Shown here: positions 14,101 to 25,900 of the stretch, in pieces
How positions within the stretch are numbered: the stretch's first letter is position 1
Layout: every line of letters starts with the position of its first letter
From: Paragordius varius
Taxonomy: Eukaryota; Nematomorpha
Assembly (NCBI GenBank): GCA_964247055.1
Contig: OZ176054.1
Location: 4,402,001 to 4,466,000 of the forward strand
Reading direction: 5' to 3'
Length of the DNA: 64,000 bases
Translations under genes and position numbers: made by a program
The notes under the pieces: generated by a model
Told to the model about the DNA's origin: nothing
The model's input: only the letters and a program-made list of their open reading frames with translations
Databases searched by the model: none

Positions 14101-17100
14101 TAAAATTAAATGAAGACGATATTCAATCCCGATCATGCACAATAAAGACACATTTTTGCCTAAAATATATTTACATTATACCTCTTAGCCCTCAGCGATT
14201 GGGAATCGTCAAGTTGGTGTAACCCCATATATTTTAGGGTTTTAACGAAAACCCGGATTCGTCGAGGTAGTATATTTTATTTATTTGTATATTTATGGGG
14301 GTGTTTCGTTCTCGGGGCTTCAAAATACAACGCTTCCGTGTGATTTTGGCTATTTTCATCAGTTTGATTAAAGTAGGTTTGGAAACCTTTAAATTTTCTG
14401 GTACTTGTTCTAGAATGTCATCTATTGTGGTTTCGGGATTTACTTTTACAATATTTTGAACCAACTTTATTAGTTCAGAATTATCATATTTTCCTTTTCT
14501 TCCTGTCTTTTTAGGAACCTTTTCAATGCCCAATACCATATTTCGTCGAAATTTGTTGATAATATAGACCTATTTTAATCCTCAACAAATTCCTTCGAAG
14601 GCATTTCATTATATATGGGATTTGAAAATGTTCTGTAGGCTTTATTTTTCTTCTCAGCAGTCCAAAACTGAAATAAGTCACCAGTTTCTTCATTGACTAA
14701 TTGTTCGTTTCGCAAAATGTTCAACAACTGGATCTTGTTATAAAAAAGAACGATACCTTGACTCTCAGATCGTACAAATTGCTGAGATAAGTCACTAATT
14801 TCTTCATAGACTAATTGTTCGTTTCGCTCAAAATGTTCAACAATTGGATCTAATTATTAAAATACATGATAATCTTTTACTCCAAATAATATGCTGTCCA
14901 GTATTTTTATTCCGTTTATAAGGCAATCATCTATCACCATCCTTGTTATATGAAAAAAAATTTGTGTAAAACTATTCTTTCCAGTGATAGGGCCATGGTA
15001 ATGGTATGGACTACTGAGTAGAAAAATAATGCCTACAGAACATTTTCAAATCCCATATATAATGAAATGCCTTCGAAGGAATTTGTTGAGGATAAAAATA
15101 GGTCTATATCGGTCATCAACAAATTTCGACGAAACATGGTTTTGGGCATTGAAAATGTTTCTAAAAAGACAGGAAGAAAAGGTAAATATGATAATTCTGA
15201 ACTAATAAAGTTGGTTGAAAATATTGTAAAAATTAATCCCGAAACAACAATTGATGATATACTAGCACAAATACCCGAAAATTTAAAGGTTTCCAAGCCT
15301 ACTTTAATCAAACTAATTAAAATATCCAAAATCACACGGACACGTTGTATTTTGGAGCCCCGCAAACGAAATACCCCTATGAATATACAAAAACGGTATG
15401 AATACGCATATAAAATGCAATATATACCTTTAAATAAAATATATTACATCGACGAATCCGGGTTTTCGTTAAAACCCAAAGATATATGGGGTTATGTGGA
15501 CGATTCCCAATCGTTAAGGGTTTCCAAAGAGGTATATTATAAATATATTTTTGTGTCCTTATTGTTTTAGAGCTTATGATGGCGAGGCGTTTAAAACATT
15601 TTTGCAGGAGAGCCTGCCAATGTTACCACCTGATGCAGTTATTGTGTGCGACAATGCGCCAATTCATAAAGCTGCGGTGGTTGGGGATTTAAGGAACAGG
15701 CTTGTTTTCTTACCTCCTTATTCCCCTCAACTCAATCATATGGAAAATCTTTTTCATGAAATAAAATTTTATTATTATAAAACACCTAGGTGTAAAAATT
15801 ATTTAGAACAACACCTTCGAATAATTCGTTTATTTGGGGAACGCAAAAATAAGACATTAAAAAATATTTTAATTTTTGTCATGATATTTTATTAATTACT
15901 GCTTTGAAGCGAAAAATGAAAACAATTATAGATATAGTTTTTATTAATATTCTAATCTCATTCGGAGGTGTTTTAAATTATATTTATTATCATATTTTTA
16001 TACATAATTATTCATAAATTTTTTAGTAAATTTTTATATTTATATAATTTTTTTAATGGTTGCTTTGAGTCGAACTTCAAATATTTTAAAAAGGCTCTTA
16101 AATCAGTTATTTGCAGCTTGGTTAAGGTTCTATCATCATCCTTGTTATAAGAAAAAAATTATATGTAAAACTATTCTTTCCAGTGATAGGGGCATGGTAA
16201 TGGTATAGTACACATACTCAGTAAATGCCCTTTTTTTTCCTTTTTTCTTAATAGTAAAAAAATAATTATAAATTAATGGGCATGGTAATGCTTACTTGTG
16301 CACCATAGCCTTTTGTTTTATTCTTTATAAATATTCATTTTTTTACTCCTTATATTAATTTTTTACTACAAATATTCGTTTATTTAATCCACTGTATATG
16401 CTATTATGAGCAAAGTGTAACAATGTTTCTATGACCTCTCACAAGAGACACTCTCTTACACGACAGTTATTTGGGTGTTCATGAATATTAATGTAATACA
16501 CCGATAAATTATAAAAAAAATATAAGAAAATATATTACAAAATTGTACCCAGGAATTCAATACTACTTGTGATAACATTTATTCTTCATATGTTACTATT
16601 GTATGTTTAAGCAAGAATGAAAGCACTACGATAGCGGAATGAATTTTTGGACCTTTTTATAAGATTTCGAGTAAATAAGGTCGACTGTAAATAAGTCTTG
16701 ATTTGCGATATTTTCCGCCAGTCAATATATGGTTCAAACTTTTGTGTTTTGTTATATAACTCGTTTGAGAGGGCCATAACTAAGGTATATTTAAAACTGA
16801 TTTGAGCAATATTATTTGTGCTAAATTTATTATCTAATTTAATAAAGTTTTTTAAGAATTCTCACTTTTCACCATATAATATGTTAAAAACCCTAAATAT
16901 AGAAAACATGTTTTTATTCCTGCAATTTTATCAAAAAATAATTTTATCAACATTATATATCTTTTACAGATTATCGAATAAAGGATGCAATATAGTTATA
17001 TCTATTCATCAACCAAGATATGAAATTTTTAAAATGTTTGATTCCCTTATACTACTATGCAATGGGGAGGTGGTGTACCACGGATTCTCATCTTTTGCCC

Positions 17101-20100
17101 TAGATTATTTTTCAAATCTTGGTTAGAAAATTTTTTTTTAAATTAAAATATTAGGTTTTCAATGTGAAATACATAACAATCCTGCCGACTTCTTTTTGGA
17201 CACTATTGAAAGGGATTCAGTAAATCCAAGTAAAGAATACGTTTATTAAGCTTAATTTAGACGGTCACATATTAATCAAATCTTACAAGAATTCGGAATT
17301 ACGGAAGAGAGTTATTGATACCCTGGATCAAATCGAAAAAGTGGCTCCAAAAGAGAACAAAAAAACTTTTTTGCACAATCTCCAACGAATTGGCACAGTT
17401 AATTTCCCCACCAGTTTTTGCCATCAAGTAACGCTAATTTAAGATTTATATTTAGTTAAATATTGTATCCAGGAGAACTATACTTAATTTGATTAGGAAT
17501 CCACAACCATTACTTGTTCAGGTATATAAAACAAATAATTTTTCAGTCCTTCACAATGATTATATATTCTTTCATTGTTGGTACCATATATTTCCATGTT
17601 GACGATACGTATAAATATGGGATTCAAAATCGGTATGATTTTCCCCTTACTTATCTCTAGAACTGGAGCCCTATTTTTCTTGCTTATGAATCAAGTCTTT
17701 GGTAATATGTCTGCTATTGAGTTATTTATGCGGGAAAGACCATTATTTGTGTAAGATATATTGCTGAATATTAATTATTTAGGCATGAATCATGTAATAA
17801 TGTCTATCGGATATCCGTCTACTTTTTATCAAAATTATTCTGTGATTTGGTACCGATGAGATTCGTTCCAGTCCTTATTGTGTCTATCATTGCTTATTGG
17901 ATGATAGGTATATATCTATGCCATTTAATCAAATTATCTTATAATACTTAATAATTGAGCATAATTGCTAAATATATCGCTAATCTTTTATTGACAAAAA
18001 TTTAATATGTTTGTTGATAAATGAAATGTATGTTTTAAGAAAATGGTAATTACATTGACTAAAATGCATCAATCTATATATTTATAAAAATGGAAAATGA
18101 CTGCTTTGTGATCTGAGACAATTTTGCGGGAAACGTGTGGGACCATTCGATTTCAAATATCATTTTTATTTACTTTTTTTCAATTGTGCCGAACATAGTG
18201 GGCTCTCTTTTTTAAGTTAGACACTCTTTTTACCCGCGCCCCCCGTAAAATGCCATTTTTTAAAATAAACCAATAAGGTGAGCAGTTTTTAAAATTAGCC
18301 GTTAATTAGGCCCTTTACGCCCTAAAAATGCGCTATCATTGAACTATTATTTAGTTTTGAAGCCATTCTTCTAAAAACAATTAAGAATATATGAAATGAA
18401 TGATGATACCAGATATTCCCCTATACAAAATTTTTTAGCGAGCGTTTTTTGTTTCGCCCCCTGTTAGGGGGCTACCCGCATAAAACTGCGTCACCATATC
18501 GATACAGCATGTCTTTGGAGCCAAATTTCAGAAAACTTATGAGGCTATGTGAGTTGAATAAGGGATTAAAATATTTATTACCCCTAAAAAAACAAATATT
18601 TTCTATAGGGGGTTATCTCAATGAGTCGTTAAGTAAAGTTTTACGCCCTTAAAAATGCGCCGCCATAGAACAAATTTTTATTTTGAAGCAATATTTCCAA
18701 AAATTTAAAGGACCATTTGAAATCCATGATAATTCCAGATATTCCCTATAAGGCGAAAATTTTGACCTGACCCTGGGTAATGAGCTACCCGCCAATAACT
18801 GGGTTACTATATAGAAATTGCGTTATTTTGAAGCTAATTTACAAAAAATTTATGAAGCCATAAGAGCTCATCAAAAGCTTAATATTACTCATAACTAGGT
18901 AAAAATTAAGGTCAGGCTTTTTTTTATTAGACGTTAATTTGGGGGCCTTTATGGCCTGAAAATACGCCAATTAGACGATGGTATCAAAGATGATCCCAAA
19001 TATTTCCCCTATAAAGGAAAAGAATTAACTCAACGCCTTTTCCATATAGGTCTATGGGTAGGGGACTACCGGTTTAAAACTGAGACGCCATACAAAAATG
19101 GCGTGGTTTTGGAGCTAATTTTTAAAATTAAGAAGCCATAGGAGTTCAATAAAGGCTTTAAATTATACCCATAAAAGATAAAAATTATAGTATAGCAGTT
19201 TCGTTAGCCTTCAATTTGAGGCCTTGACACCAGTTCACAATATATTAGTATGAAGGCACGGTTTTGAAAATTCTATGAAGCTCCGATCCTATGAGATCAT
19301 AACTATTGAATAATGTTTCGAAATAATCCACATATATGGATCACAATTTTGTTATCCCTTTTTTCAAATAGCGCCCGCTAGTATATTAATATATATTAAC
19401 ACTATGTTATATACCATTTCGCTTAAATTCATTTATCCTTATTCATGAACAAGCTTCGTACTTTACACGATTATTACAAAGTCATCATACTTACAACATT
19501 TGCACTTTCTCTAAATTTCTCAAAGGTTTAGATAATTTTTTAACAAAAAAGAATATATTCATATGCAATATAATATATGCCAGGTCATTTTGTTAGGGTA
19601 TGCGATTGAGATTTATTTTCAACTAATTAGGATTAATATAAAGATTTTTAATGGATACTTCAAAATTTTGTGCGAAAGAGGTACCATACATTATTTCTGA
19701 TACAGCAATATAAATTAGTGGCATTAACAATATTAATAAACAAATCATATTTCAAACTAACAAAAGAACTATAAGCTTGGAAAAATTCGAAACAGTTACC
19801 ATAAATGTTCTAACTTTATGGGGCAGAAAGAAAAAAAAACCTAGGTGGTTTTCATTAAAAGATAAAAACAAAAGTTTTACCTGGATAGAAACAGAAGGTA
19901 CGAATGATCTAAGGCTACCTTTAAATTGAAAAATATAACCCCAGATGGATGGATGCTTTTGCTAAAGTAGAATATCACAAAGTTGCAGGTCCGACAGAAT
20001 TTAGCTCAATGATAAAAGTCATGCTCTAAGTTTGATTGGCTGCCGACAGGTCTAGAACATTTATTAAAAAGTGACTCCATCCATTCGATAGTACTCCCAT

Positions 20101-20904
20101 TTTCATAAATCAACAACAGGCACCAAAAACTATATTTCTTGTTAAGTAGCGGTAAAAAAAACTAAATAAAAACAAGATATTTCCAAGTTATGAGAACCAG
20201 CGTTTAATGCAAAATAAATTATCTAAAAGGGAAGTTAGAAAAAAATTGAAAAGATTAGGGTAAATGTATCAAGGGAGTGGGTGGATTTAAACGAAATGGT
20301 GTTTATGTTATATTTTTTTGCTATATTATTTTAGGTTTTCGTCCTTATGCCGCAAACTATTTCACGTTTATTGTCACATTGTTATGCCTCACAACTTCTG
20401 CCAGCAGTGTTGCACTCTTTTCAAGCGTTAGTTTCAACACAATCAGCGTTGCAACAAATTACACTGGCCTATTTTTTGTGTTTATGATGGTAATATAATA
20501 TACGATGTAATATAATTTTTAGGTTTTTGGTGGTTTATTTGTGAACGTTAACTCTATACCCAAAAATATTCAATGGTTGAAATATATTAGCATATTCCGA
20601 TATGCCTATAATGTAAGTGTATATATTTTTATAATTAAACCCTAGGCTTTGCTTATAAATGAAATCAAAGATTCATCCTTTTGTTCTGTAACACCAAGCA
20701 TAAATGGAACGATACCTTGGTAAATTATTTATTTTATAACATTACTTTAGTGCATATGGTAATGATTATCTAACCACGCAAGGCATACCATACCACACTA
20801 AATGGAATTTATGGTCAAATCATTTAGCCTTGGTCATTATAATACTCGTGTTTTGGACATTAGCTTACATACAATTAAGACGTTTGAAGAAAAAAGCGAG
20901 ATAA
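11151..20904 (+). CDS. ABCG2: ABC half-transporter, ABCG2 type
   Basis: This is a plasma-membrane efflux half-transporter of the ABCG family (nucleotide-binding domain first, then six membrane helices), which acts as a dimer. Sixteen exons: 11151-11398, 11420-11479, 11505-11619, 11687-11839, 12014-12171, 16970-17121, 17155-17229, 17261-17427, 17456-17521, 17547-17632, 17661-17750, 17783-17907, 20335-20489, 20523-20612, 20646-20719 and 20751-20904. They total 1,968 nt, giving 655 aa, the same length as human ABCG2. Walker A is GPSGGGKTS, the Q-loop [14 protein letters not shown], the signature ISGGEKKR, Walker [13 protein letters not shown] and the H-loop [16 protein letters not shown], the SFCHQ block, [12 protein letters not shown] and the last helix [14 protein letters not shown] follow the ABCG2 order. 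One intron is only 21 nt (11399-11419). Two are long (12172-16969 and 17908-20334) and packed with repeats. The substrate cannot be inferred. Confidence 0.95.
13775..14130. mobile_element. MITE-A copy in ABCG2 intron 5 (truncated)
   Basis: It reads cagtccttcgattcaaattg, then a gtataccccag palindrome, then the family interior (cttgatattacttatttta, gtcaacgtgacatgtgtgca) as far as aagacgatattcaatcc, where it stops short. This copy shows the uninterrupted sequence around the LINE insertion point seen at 8757. Confidence 0.65.
14140..14860 (-). mobile_element. IS630/Tc1-type DNA transposon, inverted partial copy
   Basis: The minus strand encodes an N-terminal region ([17 protein letters not shown], partly duplicated within about 110 bp), the PSKEFVED block, then [31 protein letters not shown] and the first catalytic block [12 protein letters not shown]. 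There is at least one frame break between the two halves, and the second and third catalytic blocks are missing. It is homologous to the forward copy starting near 15000 and lies in the opposite orientation in the same ABCG2 intron. Confidence 0.75.
14930..16225 (+). mobile_element. IS630/Tc1-type DNA transposon copy flanked by direct repeats
   Basis: ORFs at 15067-15570 and 15551-15895 encode a DDE_3 transposase split by one frame break: a helix-turn-helix region ([11 protein letters not shown] to [10 protein letters not shown]), [18 protein letters not shown] (first D), [11 protein letters not shown] (second D) and [19 protein letters not shown] (E). About 30 residues separate the second D from E. 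On both sides (14930-15023 and 16128-16225) lies a roughly 90-bp direct repeat containing aaaactattctttccagtga and catggtaatggtat. The element is in a host intron and does not disturb the splice sites of ABCG2. Confidence 0.8.
18240..19330. repeat. Degenerate tandem repeat, about 290-320 bp period, in ABCG2 intron 12
   Basis: Three diverged units can be aligned by eye. The anchor agatattcccctata recurs near 18411, 18737 and 19001, and the anchor ggctacccgcataaaactg (and variants) near 18469, 18780 and 19065. Further shared words are gcgccgccata and tggagctaattt. The units are non-coding. This array and the neighbouring block at 18100-18240 (gggaaacgtgtgggacc) resemble the dispersed satellite-like family at 21540, 51240 and 54209. 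Confidence 0.6.
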
Positions 20905-22940
20905 TTATTAAACACAATCAATAAATTATTCTAGTCACATAACCTCAAAATATGAATAAAGGGACCTTGTTTTGCAATATATTTAAAAAAACAATATATA
21001 AAATACAAAGTTCGTCGGTTTAATTTGTTCTTTAAAGGATTCAGTTTGTTCTTGTATCAATTCACTACTGATTGCGTATTTCAATCAACTTTTTATATTT
21101 AGCCAAAACTAATAAAATCTTCAGAACATTATGCTAATTAAAAAAGATTGAGTAAGCTTTATTTAATAATTTTCCGAAAAATATTTAAAAAACCGTAGTA
21201 AATAATTATGGGCGCACTGAAACTCATGTATCTATTAAAATCCATATGACCCAAAAATGCCTCTCGCAACAAAAATATGAACCGTGTTAGTCGTAAATAT
21301 ATATTTTTAATTAAGTAGTATATATGATGATCTTACTGAGGCCAAACTAAAAATAGAAGATGCGGAAAATAGAAAAACAGCAATAAAAACTTATCTCAAA
21401 TCAGCTCTCTTCAATTCTGAAGACAAACAGCTTTGATGATGATAAGTATATCGCCATCGTTTTACAATTAAGATTTTATAATATTATATATTTAATTCAA
21501 TCTAAAACACCCTATAACTTTATCTATACATTAATAAAAATGTCGAATATTGGCTTTGAGACAATTTTTTGGCAAACGTATAGTCTCTCATTCATATTTA
21601 ATTCAAAAGTGGAAATCTATGCACTGAAATTCAGGCTATTTTGGATTAGCGCCTTAATTAAGCCCTACCTCCTCTGAAAATAAAGTTTTTTTAAAAAAAC
21701 TAAAATTTTTGAGACAATTTTCCGCGAAACAAGATCCCATTCAATGTTTTTTTACGAATAACCAAACACATGGCCTTATTTTTTGATTCAGTTCCTATAT
21801 TTACGCTGGAAAAACAACAAAGTCTCCAAATATTATGGGAGCAGGTTTACGCCAAACTTATGAGCTAATTGTTTTAGATTTTCCCATTATTAATAAATTT
21901 ATCAGAGCGCTTTTTAAATTCGGCTCTTGAGCCAGCATGCATAAATAACGTGGCTTTTATGCACCTTTCCAGATTAGCTTAGAGACTCTTTAATATTAAT
22001 CGTGGTATAGGTATCCGTATAAATACAAAATTTTGCAAACCGCTTAATAGGGCATCATCATCTCTAAAATAACCTAGCTTTGAAGAAACATATTTATTAA
22101 ATGAAGTGGTTTTTATTTACGAATGCGCCGCTGAACATAGTCCAGTCACTTATTTAAATTATCCCTGTATTTAGTCCTTCCCCCGTACACCATTTTTTGC
22201 GAACAATGTAGGTCCCGAAAAATATTTTTTAACTATAAATAAAATTCAAATTCACCCTTGAACAATTTAAATTCACCCTAAAATAAACTGTGTTTTTTAA
22301 GATTAAAAAATACCTATATTTTTTTAAAAAGAAATTTTCTTTTTAAGCTAATACTGAAATAATAAACAATGCTTAAAAGATGTATTTCATATTCATGAGT
22401 TTTATTAGCCCGAAAACAGATAATTGTTTTTTTTGGGTGAATTTAATTTTTTAAGGTTATTTGAATCGTAAATGGTAAATAAATGATCCAAACATTTGTC
22501 GCATAAAAATAAAGATTATACCTGAGCGCCTTTTATAAATTAGCCCTTAAATATAGCCGCCAGATGTAAAACGCGGTTCCTGATCGGAACGATTTTTTTG
22601 ACTGAATCAAAGCGACGCGTGTCCAGACGTACATAGTATCAAATAAAAATTAAATCTACTAAAACTAACATCGTAATTGTTAAAGTTTTTGGTGAGAAGG
22701 TGTGTCAATAACTGCAAAAAACATGTAATTGTTCATATAGGAAAAATATTCTTATATTTTGTTACAACTAAATTGACTTTAGGGTTTAAGTAGATAGCAA
22801 ATGAAACTCGCCACACCAAGCATAAATACACACCATTTATTTTTGCAATAAATAATTTAACATATAAATGCACTTGACTTCACTCATACTTTCTGATACA
22901 AATACAAACAATTTTTCAGTCCTTGTAAATGTTTTAGATT
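20905..22940. other. Intergenic spacer between convergent ABCG2 and GCN2, with satellite-like repeats
   Basis: About 2 kb. At 21540-22220 and about 22520-22620 it carries units of the dispersed satellite-like family (gcaaacgtatagtctc, aaattcggctcttgagcc, aaattagcccttaa). A short open stretch at 21322-21436 on the plus strand looks coding but is unassigned; it is listed separately. Confidence 0.5.
21322..21436 (+). CDS. Possible orphan exon, unidentified
   Basis: In one frame this stretch reads IYDDLTEAKLKIEDAENRKT and continues for 17 more residues to SEDKQL and a TGA stop. The composition (charged, helical, few of the Asn/Ile/Phe runs of random AT-rich DNA) resembles a real terminal exon. 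An AG lies just upstream (aattaagtag), but no upstream exon could be joined in phase. I do not recognise the protein. It could also be a relic of a transposon. Confidence 0.25.
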
Positions 22941-25900
22941 TCAAAGAATTACAAAATAATTGTGTTTATATGTATAAATTACAATGAGTGAAGTACCAAC
23001 CTGATTCACTAATGAAGTATGAATCGATATAAATTCATTATTTTTAATAAAATTGGTAATTTCATTTTGTTCTTTGGTAACCATATCTGGCTTAACATTC
23101 ATTTTCCAACAATTATTGGCAATCGATAAAATCTCTATAGGTTCCATATCAGTTATAAAGACGGTTAAATAAAACGGATCCTTGACCATGTATGGTAAAA
23201 ATGAGTGATTGTGTAAGTTAAATATAATGGAATTTTCCAATTTCTTCTTTAAATGATTTACAATTTTGCAAAAATATTGAAAAGCTACATGTGTTTCGAA
23301 ATCTTTTAATGTTAGTTTCGTTAGATTCGATGAAACGAATAATGGAATTTCTTCCTTTACATACATTTCAGATATGGATTCGGGATCTATGGGTATTACA
23401 TTTTGCGTTTTCACATCAAATTCGTAGAGTGATGTGTAATGTTTAACCGATCTTTCGTAAACAATTTCATTAAGAACATTATTAACATGATTACAATTTA
23501 TAATTAAGATTTTAGCATGTTCCAAGGTTTGACTGATTTCATTGATATCCTAAACAAAATATTGTATTATTTTTAAAAGATTAGAAATGATAAGCGAAAA
23601 ATTTTATTCATATTTTTTGACCACACACTTTATTCAACTAGATAGTTGAACTATTAATAAATTATTTGTAAATATAGTATTATTTGTATGATTAAAAAAA
23701 TGTAATATTACAATTTAAGTATTAATTCAATAATTTATGATTACAAATCATATTTATATTATTTAATTTAGCCAAATTTCAATTATTTTTTATTCAAAAT
23801 TTAAATACTTCTGGCATGTCCATAAATAATACATCTATATCATTTTTGCTCAAAAGTTCCCGTATTTTTGAACAAGTTTTGGCCAAAAGTTTTGATATAT
23901 CCAAATCAACAGCAATTTCCTAAAAATATATGAAAAATTATTTTTGCTACCTCTTCTACCGGCTTATTATTCATTAATACAATCATTTTGTTTTTAGCAT
24001 TTGTAGGATAAAAATTTTCGAGGAGACTTTCCACATTAACTGTAAAACCGATTGCAAAAGATTTGGCGTATTCGGTTGATTTATTAAAGTTGTTTGCATA
24101 ATATTTCAATATATTTGTATAAGTACCTCCTAAAACGATTATTATAACGAAAAACCTTCTATAAATGGTTTAGTTAAACGGTGTTTTGCCAAAGTAAATG
24201 CAAAATCATGAAAATCATAAGTTACATTATGTTGACGCGAATAATTGATTACTGAATACATTGTTTTGTCTAATTTGATATTATAATAGAGATAAGTTTC
24301 TAAAGTATATTTAATGTCATGTAGGGCATCATGTAGGAGATTTATTGGCATTTTCTTTGAGCATATATTTTTCCCTATAAAAAAATGTTAAAACAAAAAT
24401 TCTTACGTAAAAAATGTTCAAAATTAGTAAATGAAGTATCATAAAAATCGAGGAGATCAAGAAAGTTTCCAAATAGTTCATAATCCATTATTTTATGATT
24501 GTTTTTGGTACATATCATTTTGTAATGATTAAAGAACGAGTTTTTATAAGTTTTATCATTTGCATCGAGGCGTATATCCAAATAATAATCAATAATTTCT
24601 TTTGATACAGGTTTAGATATATCATAAAACGTAAAAATGGCATCTGAAATTTTGGTATGTGAAATGTATATAAATACATCTTCCTATATATTATACAAAA
24701 CTATTGTAATACCAAATTAAGCTTGTCCCTAATCGTATTGAGCAAATGTATACATTCAGCTTGATATAGGTATCGATATTTATGAAATGTGATAATATCG
24801 TAATTAATTTGTTCAAATGTGTTCATCGCATTTAAATCTTCACCTACTTCAGATAAAATTATATCGGTATTTAATCGTTTTAATTGTGTCAAATGATTCA
24901 GCACGGCGAAACAAGCTAAAGGAATTCGATAATTATCAACATGATATAACAGTCTCCCACTATGATCCATAATAAGTTTGTTGCTTGGAAATTCGGGACA
25001 ACTAAATATTTATGAAAAAAATGAGGAAATATAATCGATAAATTGAGAATAGATGCATGAGAATAGAACATTAATAAAGGCGATTATTAAGATAAATTCA
25101 AGCAATTCCATCAAATCATAAGACCGCAGATAGTGTTTTAATATTAGTCTTGTGAGTATTTAATTTAGTTTAGGCCATCCAAAAAACTTAACTATTGCGA
25201 TTCGGAGATAAATATTTTTTATATATGGCAAAAATTACATACGGAGTTATTAAATATGGCATTGGGATAGATATGGCCCCGTATTCTGAACAAACGTCGT
25301 AAATTAAATTTGTCAGCGAATGAGTTGCATCATACAAATTGATTTGATGTAAAAGTGACTTAAATGAATCATTCTGTTTGCAAGTAACATCGTTGGCCAT
25401 ATAAATTGGCTTGTTGTCCCCTTTATGGAGAGCTGGAAAACGTATTTTGTTAAACAAAAAGGAAAGAAGTTTAGCAAAGACAATAGAATTAGTAGATTCG
25501 CCGCCGTATATAACTTTCGAAAAAATTGCATCGTAAGCTAAGTCATCCTGTTCTTCTTGTGGTATGATTTGAGAGAGGAGTATTTGTTTAGCATTTGGCC
25601 TTTGTTCAATATCATGTGTTAAAAGCCATTTAACGAGAGTAGTTTGAGTCGGATAAGTAAGACAAAAATTATTGGGCATTTCTACGCCCTTTTTCCGCAA
25701 ATCACATATGATGGAGATTCGTTCCATGGTGGTGTTAAAGGGTGGATTCCATATTTCGTAAATGATTATTCCAAGGGAATAAATGTCGATTTTATAGTTA
25801 TAGATGTTTTTACTTGATATACGTAACTCAGGTGCCATATATAACGTGGTACCAACTAACGAGCCAGAAAAAACATTTTTCCCAAGAAAATCTAAAAAAT

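Noticed and set aside
17155-17260. Donor after GAATAC giving a 20-nt intron in ABCG2
   Set aside because: That splice leads to an immediate stop; a donor at 17230 (31-nt intron) keeps the frame and the ABCG2 sequence.
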